This document shows, one piece after another, positions 14,943-25,376 of a stretch of DNA of 64,000 bases. The translations under genes were made by a program, and so were the position numbers. Below the pieces are notes generated by a model. That model was not told where the DNA came from. It saw only the letters and a list, made by a program, of their open reading frames with translations, and did not search any database. The DNA is from Helopsaltes ochotensis (Eukaryota; Chordata; Aves; Passeriformes; Locustellidae). How positions within the stretch are numbered: the stretch's first letter is position 1; each line of letters begins with the position of its first letter. The stretch covers positions 62,001-126,000 of the forward strand of contig VXBM01000284.1 of assembly GCA_013400155.1 (NCBI GenBank). The letters are read 5' to 3'.

Positions 14943-17639
14943 GCATGTAATCCCTAGAATGGATTTGACAAATATCAAAGACATTACTCAAAATGAAAAC
15001 AAGAAAAGAAGATAAATGCTACAAGAAATAGATGTTATTGTAAAAACCACCCATAAAGCACTCAAAGCTAGAAAAAAAAATAAAAGCTGAAGGAACCATG
15101 GAATGACTCACTCTGGAAATTAACAGGGTTGTCACAATACAAAGGAAAATACAGTATCAACACCGAGGAAAAGTTCATTTAGTCTGATAAAAAATGTTGC
15201 AATTGATAAAAAGAGCAGATTCGAAGAAGATATTTAACATCAGGTGAGAAAAGAAAGCTGAACATTAAAGAAATTCAAAAGCAAAAGGAAAGACCTTTCA
15301 AAAGGAGAAAACTTTTAAACTAACTAAACTGGGAACAGTTTCTCATCAAGATTTGCTAATGTTTCCTAAAAGTACAAGTAGAAATATTGTGTACTTAAAA
15401 AAGTCTTTATGAAAATCCACAACATATCTACTGTACAGTATAGTGAGGAAAATAAGTCATATTTTCATTGTTAAATCATCAATAAGAATAGTAAGTTTTA
15501 AAGAAACAGAAATCTGTAATGTTAGCTACAAGTCCATTTCATACCTGCTTGCTCCTGTGACATGTTCTGGGTTATTTATACTTCATACAGGAGAGGAAGC
15601 AGTAATACAAATCAAGTTTTGAGCTAGTTAATTATTTTCTTTATACATTTATTTCCAAATTAATTTCTTTGAATTTGGCTTGTCACAGTACAAAACATCA
15701 TGAACTGACAGCTGAAGGCAAAGATGGAGTGTCACTCTGTCACAGCCAAGCGTTTCCTATACCGTAGAGAGCTTTCTCCCCAGCCATTCCTCAGTTCAAG
15801 GACCAGAAGGAAATTGTAGTACTTGGCCTCTGTCCTCTGTATTTTCTAAATCACTGACACATATTCAAAGCAGCTGTAAAGTATTATCACAACAGGATAT
15901 TATCATTTAATTCTTATTCTGACCAGCTATGCACACACACTGGAAGGCCAGAGATGAATCTTCTAATCCATCCTAATTATCTCTGTTTGATAGGCTATAA
16001 AACTGCAGATGAGTTGCTTAGTGTAGGCATCTGTGGTCACGTTTTAAGGAGACTATATTTTCATGTAAAGTTTTGAAATTATGGATAGACTAACACATTC
16101 ACTGGTGATCTGTCTTAAATGTTTATCATTCAACTTATTATGTCTTACCTACTGAAAGTGGAAGTTAACTATCAGCATAATGACCATGTCAGTTCAGATT
16201 CTCCCTGTGCAGTAATTTACTGTGGAAAACTAGGAAATAGTAGTGCCCTCTGTGAATGCTGTACTTACCCTTCATTGTGGATATATTCATGATGGGTAAC
16301 TTATTCATGGCACAAATAAAGGGGAATTCTTGAAGAAATCCTTTAAGAAAGGAATACACTGACCTATCTAAAGCTTTTCCAACACATACCTGGGCAGCTA
16401 ATCATGTTAGCAGCTGTTAAAGGAGGTCCTTTAGTCTTGTCAGACAGCCACAAAACAGGGAGCAGCTGGCCACAGCTGAGCACCTGGAGATTAAAAAGTC
16501 ACCAAACTCTCAAAAGTTGGCTCCAATATGGATAGAGGAGGAACCTGCAAGCTGCTGCAAGCTCATACATACTTAGAAGCAACACAACTGAGTTACATCC
16601 ACCTATCGTCTTGAGAGAAAAGGCAAGCAGAGGTATAGCCTGAGAGCAGGCATTCCTGCAGGCTCTGGCTTTATACTGTACATTACAATTATACCTCTGT
16701 ATATTACAATAATACCTATACATACTGCTATGCAATATTCTATTATTCTTACTCCTACTGAGAAACTCAGCCAATTGCAAAATCGTGTTGGAGCTGGAGT
16801 TTATCTCAAATATATTAACTATTTGTATTAGTATCTTGTCTTCCATATGGGTATCAGTGTGTTTGCGCATGCTTGTCTCTGTATGGGTTTGGAAATCACT
16901 ATAGCTTTTCCCTACTATTTAAGTTCATTCAAAACCATGAAAATCAGCTGATTAAAATCTTTAACACTTTCCCTTAGGACATTCCTAAAATAGTTTTTTA
17001 TTGGTGGAGCTCAGCACATGAAGCTTGTTTCTTCCCATGATACCAAAAGTCTATTTAACAAGAACTGTCACTCAAGTTAGATTTTCTCCTAACGAACCAA
17101 CCTCTATTGTATTTACACTGTAGTACCCTGAAAGATGCTGCCCTCGCATGAGAAGACACATATGCAGTCTGCTTTCCAAATACAATTGACTGCTTGAGCA
17201 TCTTGGCACTTTATCCTATAACTTTTGTTCACTCTGAAATTTCTACTTTGGTTAATGTCAAGATAGCTCATAACATCCCAAAAAGCCAGGTAGAGCAGGT
17301 GGAAATTGAAATGAGAAACACACAGGATGATTTATTCATTTTCTTTGAAGGACAAGCTGGCAGATGCAGCTCTTGTGCCTGAGGACTGACAGGCTCGGTA
17401 GAGTAGGGTACCTATAATGCACCAAGTGTTTTTACACTTAAGTTGCCCACCATTAAAAGTCGCATCACATCCGTGCAGAATAGACTCGGATGCAAAGAGT
17501 ATCACAAACACAGGAACCATTCACACGGCTCCTGGGCTGCACTTCGGCGAGCCTGGGATGAAGCCGAGGACCGTGTGTACCATCTAACGCTCCCAAAATC
17601 TCTTGTGCTTGTCAGGGCTGTTTCCAGCCCCCACTTATC
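14943..17639. other. Upstream intergenic DNA between the gap and the CpG island
   Basis: No gene is recognised. The first 370 bp or so (about 14985-15360) is strongly A-rich and purine-biased on the + strand, with no long open frame. The remainder is ordinary AT-rich DNA, and base composition changes sharply to GC-rich from about 17640. Proximal control elements of PTPRZ1 may lie here, but none can be proven by eye. Confidence 0.65.
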
Positions 17640-18554
17640 TTTTCCCATGAGGGCTCAGCTCGGCGCGGGAAGGCCGTGGGAAGGCAAGCGCAACCCAGAG
17701 GGCAGGGTGCCCACCCCCGCCGGGTCGGGGTGCGTGCAGGGCAAGGGGGGCTCAGCCGGGGCCCCGCACCAGGCACACGCGTGCTGCTCTGCATGCCCCC
17801 GGCCCGGTGTCCGGCCCGCACTTGCCAATACGCGGGACCTGGTGTTTGTTTGCCTTCATTTTTCACTTCTGGTTTTGAATGGGTTTTGCTTTCTTTTTTT
17901 CTGCTCTTGTTTTGACGTCCCGCAAAAACGGTGCCAGTGCCTGCGCCCTGACCCACTTCTCCGCCGGATAATGATATTCCGCGGCTCCAGCCCCTTCCCC
18001 CGCTGCCACTCCAGTTCCCAGGGAACACGCAACCCCTCCAGTTCCCGGGGCAGGGAGCAGCCGGCAAACGGCACCTCCTTAGAAGCGGCTCCGCTCCCAG
18101 CGCCGCCGGTGCCCCGCGCCCGTTCCCACGGCTGCCCATCGCCGTGCGCGCCCGCAGCCGCGCCCCGACCCCGGCGGGGCGCCGGCCCGGGGCCATCGCT
18201 TCCCAACGGGCTCCTTCCCTTCCCCCGGCCGCTGGGCTCCGCGTGCTCCAAGCTGCACCGACCGGCCGCGCACCTCGCTGACCTCGGAGACCTCTAGAAC
18301 CCCAGAGCCACCTCCCCGCCTCCGCCTCGAAATAAACTTTTCATCCCACGGCAGGGCAGGCTGGCGGTGTCTGGGTGCTGCTCCTGCACGGGGCCGTTCT
18401 CCCCCCGCCAACGCCGGAGCCACGCTCTGCGCGAGGCGGCATGAACCCCTCTGGATCCCCAGGCCGCCGTTCCCTCCCTCCTGCCTTTTAGGAGGGGCGG
18501 GGGGGTCCCTTCCTCCCGCCCGCGGGTGCACGCCACCGTACTCGCCGAGCACAA

Positions 18555-18866
18555 CACCCCCGCACACACACACATCACCCCCGCACACACACACAACACC
18601 CCGCACACAAACAACACCCCCGCACACGCACCCACACGCAGCCACTCACAAGCGCGCACACACACACTCACAAGTACAGCACACACACAACGCACACACA
18701 CTCGCACACACAAGCACACATACACAGTCACACACGCACACACTCTCTCACGGGTACACACACACTCGCACACACTCGCACACACAAGCACACATACACA
18801 GTCACACACTCGCACACACACACTCTCTCACAGGTACACACATACAGACACTCTCACACGCGCGCA
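18555..18866. repeat. CA-rich satellite upstream of PTPRZ1 exon 1
   Basis: About 300 bp of interrupted (CA)n, with GCACACAC, TCACAAG, ACTCTCTCAC and CACGCG variants. Its 3' half contains a larger tandem duplication of about 74 bp: copy 1 is 18701-18774 and copy 2 is 18775-18848, each starting CTCGCACACACAAGCACACA. It ends in alternating CGCGCACACGTGCGCGC. It lies about 390 bp upstream of the start codon, inside the CpG island. The long open frames here (threonine/histidine-rich on +, valine/cysteine-rich on -) come from the repeat. Long alternating purine-pyrimidine DNA can adopt Z-form, and length variation among individuals is expected; both points are general knowledge, not visible here. 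Confidence 0.92.
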
Positions 18867-19033
18867 CACGTGCGCGCCCGCCCAGCGGAGCGCGGTCTCC
18901 GCCCCCCCGCGCACACAATCATACAGGGCGCGCACACACACGACACACAAACACTCGCGACAGACACATCAGGCGGACGGCCCGGGCACACCGCACACCC
19001 CGCGCTCCCCCGCAGCCCCTCTGGGCCCCCGCC

Positions 19034-19042
19034 ATGCGCTGA
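19034..19042 (+). promoter_or_regulatory. Minimal upstream ORF (Met-Arg-stop) in the probable 5' UTR
   Basis: ATG-CGC-TGA lies 211 nt before the PTPRZ1 start codon. The context GCC before the ATG gives a favourable G at -3. If transcription begins upstream of it, this would be a two-residue upstream ORF that could lower translation of the main frame. Whether it is in the transcript is unknown. Confidence 0.4.
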
Positions 19043-19252
19043 GCGGAGCCGCGGCCCCGTCAGCTCCCAGCGCCGCTGATCCCGCCCGCCCGCGGCGTGG
19101 GGGCGGCCGCCGGGCGCGGTCGCGGCGCGGAGCCGGATCCCCGCGGGGGAGAGGTGCAGCAGCCCGCGGAGGCCGGCGAGCAGGCAGGAGGCTGAGACAG
19201 CCGGACGGACAGGCAGGCAGGCAGTCGGAAGGAGGCGAGGGACGATTTGGAC

Positions 19253-19310
19253 ATGCTCATTCTCGGGCGCTTGGTTGCCTGCATCCAGCTCATCTGTATC
19301 CTCAGAGTGG
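19253..19310 (+). CDS. PTPRZ1: PTPRZ1 exon 1, coding part (signal peptide)
   Basis: First coding exon of receptor-type protein tyrosine phosphatase zeta, a chondroitin-sulfate-carrying transmembrane phosphatase of glia and neural progenitors that binds pleiotrophin, midkine, contactin-1 and tenascins. The 19 whole codons read MLILGRLVACIQLICILRV, and one more base (G, 19310) begins codon 20. The mammalian protein starts similarly, with the block ACIQL shared and the same phase-1 exon end. The start ATG has G at -3. The donor is GTGAGT at 19311-19316. The peptide is a typical secretory signal: Arg6 as the only basic residue, then a hydrophobic core. Compared with mammals, a basic residue at position 2 is replaced by Leu and Lys5 by Gly, so the n-region is less charged. 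The 5' UTR must precede this exon part, but its start is not visible. Identification is firm because exon 2 continues the match. Confidence 0.93.
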
Positions 19311-20961
19311 GTGAGTGATGTCTGCATGAATTCATCTTCGGGCTTCGGAACGACTTTTCTCCCCGGGCTCCGGTGGGTTTTGGTCTCTCCGATCCCTTTT
19401 ACTTAGATACGCGGGCGCAGTCCGTGCCTGTTCCACACGGCGAAAACACGCTGTCAGCACCACGGGTGGGAGCGTTTCTCCTACCCCTTTTACCTCAGCC
19501 GCCGGGCTCCGAGGATGCGCGGTCCCGCACGCCACCGCCGGCACTGGCGGGCTGCTCCGAGCGGGGCTCGCCAGCCCACCTTGCCTCCGCTCCCCCAGCG
19601 TGCCACGCCGAGCCCTCCCAGGGGTCCGGCCCCGCCGGGCTGCCTGCACCCGCGGGTGTGCGCCGGAGACAGGGGCACGGAGAAAATCCATGCCCAGCAA
19701 TGCTGATATCGAGCTTCTCTGGGGACAAGGGACGTGAGATGCTACTTTAAGGTCTCGGATGAACTGTTCCGAAGAGAACGGGATGGTGCAAAATGTCACT
19801 TCAAAAAAGGGCTCGTTCTCCCTGAACGGGTAACGTCAATGGTTGCCCTAAACCACGCAAAATACGAGCCGTTCGTTCACGTGGGACCCCGCATACAGGA
19901 TATAGATTCATGTATAGATGTTAGTAGGACTGCTTACATAACCAAATTCATTTTCAGCTCATGCAGACCTGTGCAACTGGAGTGCATCCTAAAAACCATG
20001 CAGTTCCCTGTTAATGATAAGATTGTTATTATAACCAGCGTGAGTCACTTAATGCTGTTAGAAGTGCTCTCTCCAGTACTTCAAATAAACACTAGCAGCT
20101 GATGTGGTAGGGTTTGTATCCTGTTGGATGATCATTTTGAATTTATAAGCTCTTATCAAATAGATCACTAGAAAATACCGGTTGGCTGCTTATATTTCAG
20201 TGTGAAGAACTTGGGAGCTTCACCTCCCTGTGTACAAAACCAGTCTTACAATAGGTCTGCGGTGACAAAGTAGTCACTAACCTACATTTGTCACCCAATA
20301 GGTGGTGCTGCCTCTGAAACCATGCAGCTCTATAAACAAAGATCGGGGTTAGGTTTCACTCTCAGGAAAAGCAATTTTGTACCAAGTTCTGCGAGTTAGA
20401 GAAAACTAACTATTTTTTTATTTTATGGTAAAAATATTTTTGCCTCTTTTCAGCAAATACTGAGGAATAATTCAACTACAAGCGTGATGAATATAACTGA
20501 TCTTCAGTTAAAATGTATCATGTTCCTAAGGGCACTAATAACATTTTTAACATTTCATTAATACTGAAAACCACTAATGTCACTTTAATATCACTTTCAC
20601 ACTAACCTTTTCCTAAAAATAGGGTGCTTACTCCAATTCTCTTACTTCCAATAAGTCTCTTATACTATGGCGAAGAATGGCCTGTTAAAAAACTTTTGTT
20701 AAGTTTTAATAATGTTTTTGTTACATTGTCAACCTGTTTCCTAAAATCAGATGTATTCCCAAGTCTGTTTAAAGGAAAAAAAATTAGCAGGTGCTTTTAC
20801 ATGTGTGTGGAGGTAAATAAAAATGTTTGAGAACAGATCAAATATATGATGATATGATCATAATGTAATACAACTCAATTAAATTTTGGAAAGAACTTCC
20901 CTATTCAGGTGATCCTATCACACTGGAAGCAATGCAAGACATAAGCATAACTTTTGCAACC

Positions 20962-21006
20962 GTTTGTTTGTTTGTTTGTTTGTTTGTTTGTTTGTTTTAA
21001 ACAAAC
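20962..21006. repeat. (GTTT)n microsatellite ending in an inverted repeat
   Basis: Nine GTTT units (20962-20997) run straight into AAACAAAC (20999-21006), which is complementary to the repeat. The strand could therefore fold back with a very small loop. Confidence 0.92.
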
Positions 21007-21460
21007 ATCTTATTAGAAATAAGTTGGTTTTATGTAATGTAATCTTTAGGTACTTGTTGTACATATGTATGATATATTCATGAATTTACAAGATCTGACG
21101 GGATGGGAAAAGGTTTTCTACTGTACATAAGATGTAAGTGCAGCTACTTTTTGTTTCTCTACATGGATACACTGTTTTCAAACCTGACCTGGAGAGGACC
21201 CCCTTTCTAGATGTGGTGGATTGATTTGGTCTCAGTGGTGCATCATTCTGATGTTCATGAGCCTGACTTCTCAATGTGAGAAACATGATTGTTTCCAAGA
21301 AGGAACACCCTGTAGAGGCTATTAGATTGATGTAAACAGATTTCATTTGAATATGTTGCTGTTTGATTACCTGTCCATAACAAATATGCTATAATCTGAT
21401 AGCATTAGTTCATAGAAACAAATACTTAGAATCCTGATATCATTTTTTTCTGTGATTTCT

Positions 21461-21491
21461 GGTTGGTTGGTTGGTTGGGTTGTTTTGGTTT
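21461..21491. repeat. (GGTT)n and G/T-rich tract
   Basis: Short run of GGTT units (21461-21479) followed by GGGTTGTTTTGG and poly-T. Simple repeat. Confidence 0.85.
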
Positions 21492-22290
21492 TTTTCCTAA
21501 AATATAAAATAAATTATTGAATGCCACCAGTGTATCTTTCCAAGGGTTTGGTGAGAGAGAAGAACTGGATGGGACTGTCTGGCTCTTACCATTAAATATT
21601 TCTGGTGCAGAAGAAACCCGACTCAGGGCTCTGTGAATGGATTGTTGCTGGAAAGCATGGCAATCTGCCTTTGCATTGTGGAGCCTATGCTTATTAGTGT
21701 GAGGCTAGGCAACATGTAGATCCCAACCTGATTTGCTTGTAGTTTCAAAAAATGTTGCTGAGTCCTTAGCTGGTCTGGTACAGAGCTTTATAAGTGGTCC
21801 TTCCTAGGGAATCTGATTGGGGGATTTGCTGTTGACATTGGGAGATTCATCAGGGAATCTGCCTCCTATGTATCTGAAAAAGACAAGGCAGCCAAGTCAA
21901 CCTTACTGAGGGATAAGCTGTTAGAGCAGATGGGGGCAAAAAGTTCTTCTGGGAATGACAAGACAGGGACAGTTCACTCTTTGCCTTACTGAAGAAATGC
22001 TTAGCAGCTTAATTCTAATATCCCTGCTGAGTTATGAACAGCACCTTCCTTCACAGTGTTACTGAAGTCAAGGAACTTGATTACACCAAGAACTGTAATT
22101 ATTTATGGAGCAGGGTATTATCTGAGTACTCTCAGTGAGTGCCATTCAGTGAAGTTCAATGAAACCTCTGGAGTGAGATGCTATTCAGTCACAAGTAAGA
22201 GCTCATAAGAAATCCTATGCAATTGTTTTTGAACACTACTGTGTGGTTAGTTAGATTTCCTATTAAGTTCTTTCTTTTACTGAGATTAAA

Positions 22291-22313
22291 GGTTGTCCAA
22301 TTCATGGACAACC
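22291..22313. repeat. Perfect 9-bp hairpin
   Basis: GGTTGTCCA (22291-22299) and TGGACAACC (22305-22313) are exact reverse complements with the 5-nt loop ATTCA. Partial echoes of the right arm follow at once (ATGGACAATTCAC). No known role. Confidence 0.75.
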
Positions 22314-25300
22314 TACATGGACAATTCACTTGGTTTTTTACATTTTTATTTTAAATGAGAAATTTATAAATATGTAATCTTCAGCCTGCATATATGTCAG
22401 ACTGAAGATATTCTTTGAAAATCTGCCGTGGCTTACTGGTGTGTTCCATATAACCTGAAAGTCACTGAGGTGTGCCTTTTTTGTGCCTTTTGTTGCATTG
22501 TTCCTATGGAAGTAATATCTGAAGCCTTTTCAATAAGTAGACTATTTATGAATCTGTGTAGGCAAGAAACTGTTCATAGGAAAAGGAAGATATTTTAACA
22601 AATTACGCTGTAATTGTGGTTAAATTTGAGTCAAAGAAGTGTAAATATTTAGGCAAGAGTTTAAAATATTCCATGTTCTCACTAGCAAAATGTATGGGTA
22701 GTTTCCCCAAATAAAGTACGAAGTGTCTCTAGAATTAGCTGATCTGCATCCTACTGCTGTCACTGTCTGGCCTCAACCAGGGTTTTGCCTTTCAAAATGC
22801 AACTCATTAATCTATTAATTGCTTAATTAGTTGTGTCTCAGTTTAATTTCTCACTATCTAGAAAAGATCTCTCATTTTCAGTTTGCTTCTGGCATCCCTG
22901 TGCCCTGACTTTATTTGCACAAAGGTGGTAATAGGTTTCCTAAATATTCTTATTTTTCTTATACAGGTGACATCAGGACAGTATTTTCAAGCTGTCAGGT
23001 AGCAGGCTCCTCACTATCAACATGAAAGCAACTTCTCTGTGCGCTTTACTGGATGGTCAGGACTAAAAATTATGAGAATCTAAAACAGAGCACTCCTTTG
23101 GCTTCCTAAATCCAATCACACTTTGTGTTCATTCTCATGTCCACGTGTTTAGACTTGGTAAGCCCTCAGACTGTTAAAGGACTGTGGGATCAGAACCTTC
23201 TTTTTTGCACTGACCTCTTATTTTGAGAATATTTTTGTAGGCCAGTTATTTGGCACACTTCAAACTGAATTAAATCACAGTGATATTAATGTATACTGCT
23301 TCTAATGCTTTAGCACATTTTGTGCTTAAGATTATATGTTCCTATGGATGATGATACCTAGCTCCTATGGAGAAATTTAATCCTGCCATATCTGAAACAT
23401 AAGAGCTAAAACAAAAAAATAAGAATTTTAGAACTGATTTATTTTCTACTTTAGCCATCTATATTATGGCTGTATATATATATGTTACGCATTTTTGTAC
23501 CATAGAGATTTATATATATCAAAAATTTAATATACAGTATGGATTTATTTTAGGTTCAAATAGTGCCAGGTATGAAAAGTGATAAAATGAATGGCATTTT
23601 AAAATTAATGTCAGCATAGCCAAGTTTACTTAGTTTACTTAGCACACTAGTCATCTGTACGACATATCTAAAATAGTTTATGTAGTTTTCAACATTATCA
23701 ATACAATTTATAAGGAGAGTTTTCTCAATTGCATTTGACCTTACTTCATCTCTGAATCCCTTATATCTGGATTCCTGGAGAGAGACTAAATAATATATAT
23801 ATAAATAAGATGGTAAATTGAAAATATTATCATTATAATCTGTATTGTAAATTAGGATGTTAATTTATGAAAATAGGCACTTGCCCATTTCCTAAGGAAG
23901 ACTATTTCCTAGATTTTTGGTGTTCATCATTTAATTGGCCACGTCCCACTATGAGATCTCTAATTAGGAATTTAAGGGTGAACAGATTCTGTTCTTCCCC
24001 TGACAATTTCAATTCCTCTTCAAATGTGTCGTGCTTCTCAGTATTCCCCGTAGGGTCTGGAAGTCTGTGGCAGTTCCGGAGCCCCCAGCTCCCATTTAAT
24101 AGGTCAGTTCTCACAGCTTCTTGCACCATTTATGTGGCTTTCCTGTACAAGACATCCTTTGGCTATTCAATAAGCTTCTTTTCCCATAAAGACAAAAGTT
24201 ACCTTTTTGAATACATGTCAAGCCTTCTGTATTAGAAAGATGAATCTACAGGAAGAAAAGGACGTACAGTGTTAAATAAACAAGATCCACTAAATGAAAG
24301 ATGGCAAATATTTCAAAGAGGCTGGGATTATAAATGAAACTTGGCTCCTTCAGGTTGTTGAGGAGCTGTTGGTGGCAGAATACTTTTGTAGGAAGGTATG
24401 GTGCAGGTTGCTTTTTGAATACAAATTACTGATGTTGGTCCATTCAGTCTTGAGACTAAACTGGGAATAACTGGAAATTTTAGAAGCAAGATGAGGGTTT
24501 ATTTATATCACTGGCTGGTAATTATGGTGCTATCTTGATAAAGGTGAAATAATAGACTTTTTAAGTAAAGCAGACACTGTGTAAAAGTTTCAGATTATTC
24601 TAGATAGGGCATGCCTCTTGAAAGCTCCTATTGCCTTCTACATCTTGCCCATACTTGACTTTGGTTTTCTTTCATCCACTGGAAGTAGCTATATTTCACC
24701 CTAAAAATCAGTATTTTTCATTACTATTTGAAGACCCCAGGAGCTATTGTTTGAGGTAAGTAATTTCAGAAATCATTACCGTGGTGCAAGTCGTGAAGAT
24801 GATGAAAGTACTTTCCTACATCTGATGAGGAACACTCAGCAATGGAAGTAGGATGCCTGTGTAACTTAATGTCTGAACCCAAAATTTTAATCAAAAGGTT
24901 CCATGACTCAGCTCATACCTTGATGGCTTCCAGGGAAGTTTTCAGGCAGCTATAGTTCTTCTCCTGCGTGTGCCTTACTTTACCATGTTGTGTACATCTC
25001 AGTGCTACTTGAACTCCAAAGTTCCATTGGATCCAAATGCAAATGTCCTTTCAGATAGCTTTCCTGAACCTAAAGTCAGTAAGACTTCCCTAAATTTATG
25101 CTGACAGAATCAGGTGTCTTGATCAGGCTACTTCTCTTCAGGACAAAGGACAAGGTGATGGCTGTGCCACCTGCTCGTATTGTAGCCCAGTCACTGAAGC
25201 CTTTTACCAGACAGTCAAGAGAGAAGGCCTGATCTGACATAAAGGGATTTGAACCGTCATCTTCTGTCTCCAAACATTAGGTTTTGTCAAATGAGAACAC

Positions 25301-25344
25301 TTTTCATGCTCCTTTGTAATATGAGGAAATTTAGCTTATTTTTT

Positions 25345-25376
25345 TTAATAAAAAAATAAATAAATAAAATAAAAGA
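25345..25376. repeat. A/T-only low-complexity tract
   Basis: T run followed by AATAAAAAAATAAATAAATAAAATAAAA-type sequence. Simple repeat with chance AATAAA hexamers. Confidence 0.8.

Larger units (their letters stand above)
17640..19690. promoter_or_regulatory. PTPRZ1: CpG island around PTPRZ1 exon 1
   Basis: About 2 kb of GC-rich, CpG-dense DNA stands out from AT-rich flanks on both sides. It spans the start codon and the first donor site of PTPRZ1, as expected of a CpG-island promoter. Visible elements are GC boxes at 18491-18505 (GGAGGGGCGGGGGGG) and 19097-19106 (GTGGGGGCGG), a CACGTG E-box at 18867-18872, a GCGGCCGC site at 19103-19110 and the palindrome CCCCGCGGGG at 19139-19148. No clear TATA box was found, so dispersed initiation is likely (inference). 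The transcription start is not visible and probably lies between about 18870 and 19200. Long open frames on both strands here reflect the scarcity of stop codons in GC-rich DNA. Confidence 0.85.

Noticed and set aside
14176..15015. Open frames of 180-280 codons across the N run
   Set aside because: They exist only because undetermined bases are not read as stops; the flanking residues show no homology.
17443..18297. 284-codon + frame and overlapping 131-194-codon - frames in the CpG island
   Set aside because: GC-rich DNA has few stops. The predicted proteins are low-complexity proline/arginine/glycine sequences without domains, overlapping on both strands.
18526..19314. 262-codon + frame overlapping PTPRZ1 exon 1
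   Set aside because: Its body is CA-repeat-encoded threonine/histidine runs, and it crosses exon 1 in a different frame from the true signal peptide.
25243..25256. GGTTCAAATCC on the minus strand, like a tRNA B box
   Set aside because: The T-arm stem does not pair properly and no A box, acceptor stem or anticodon arm could be placed.
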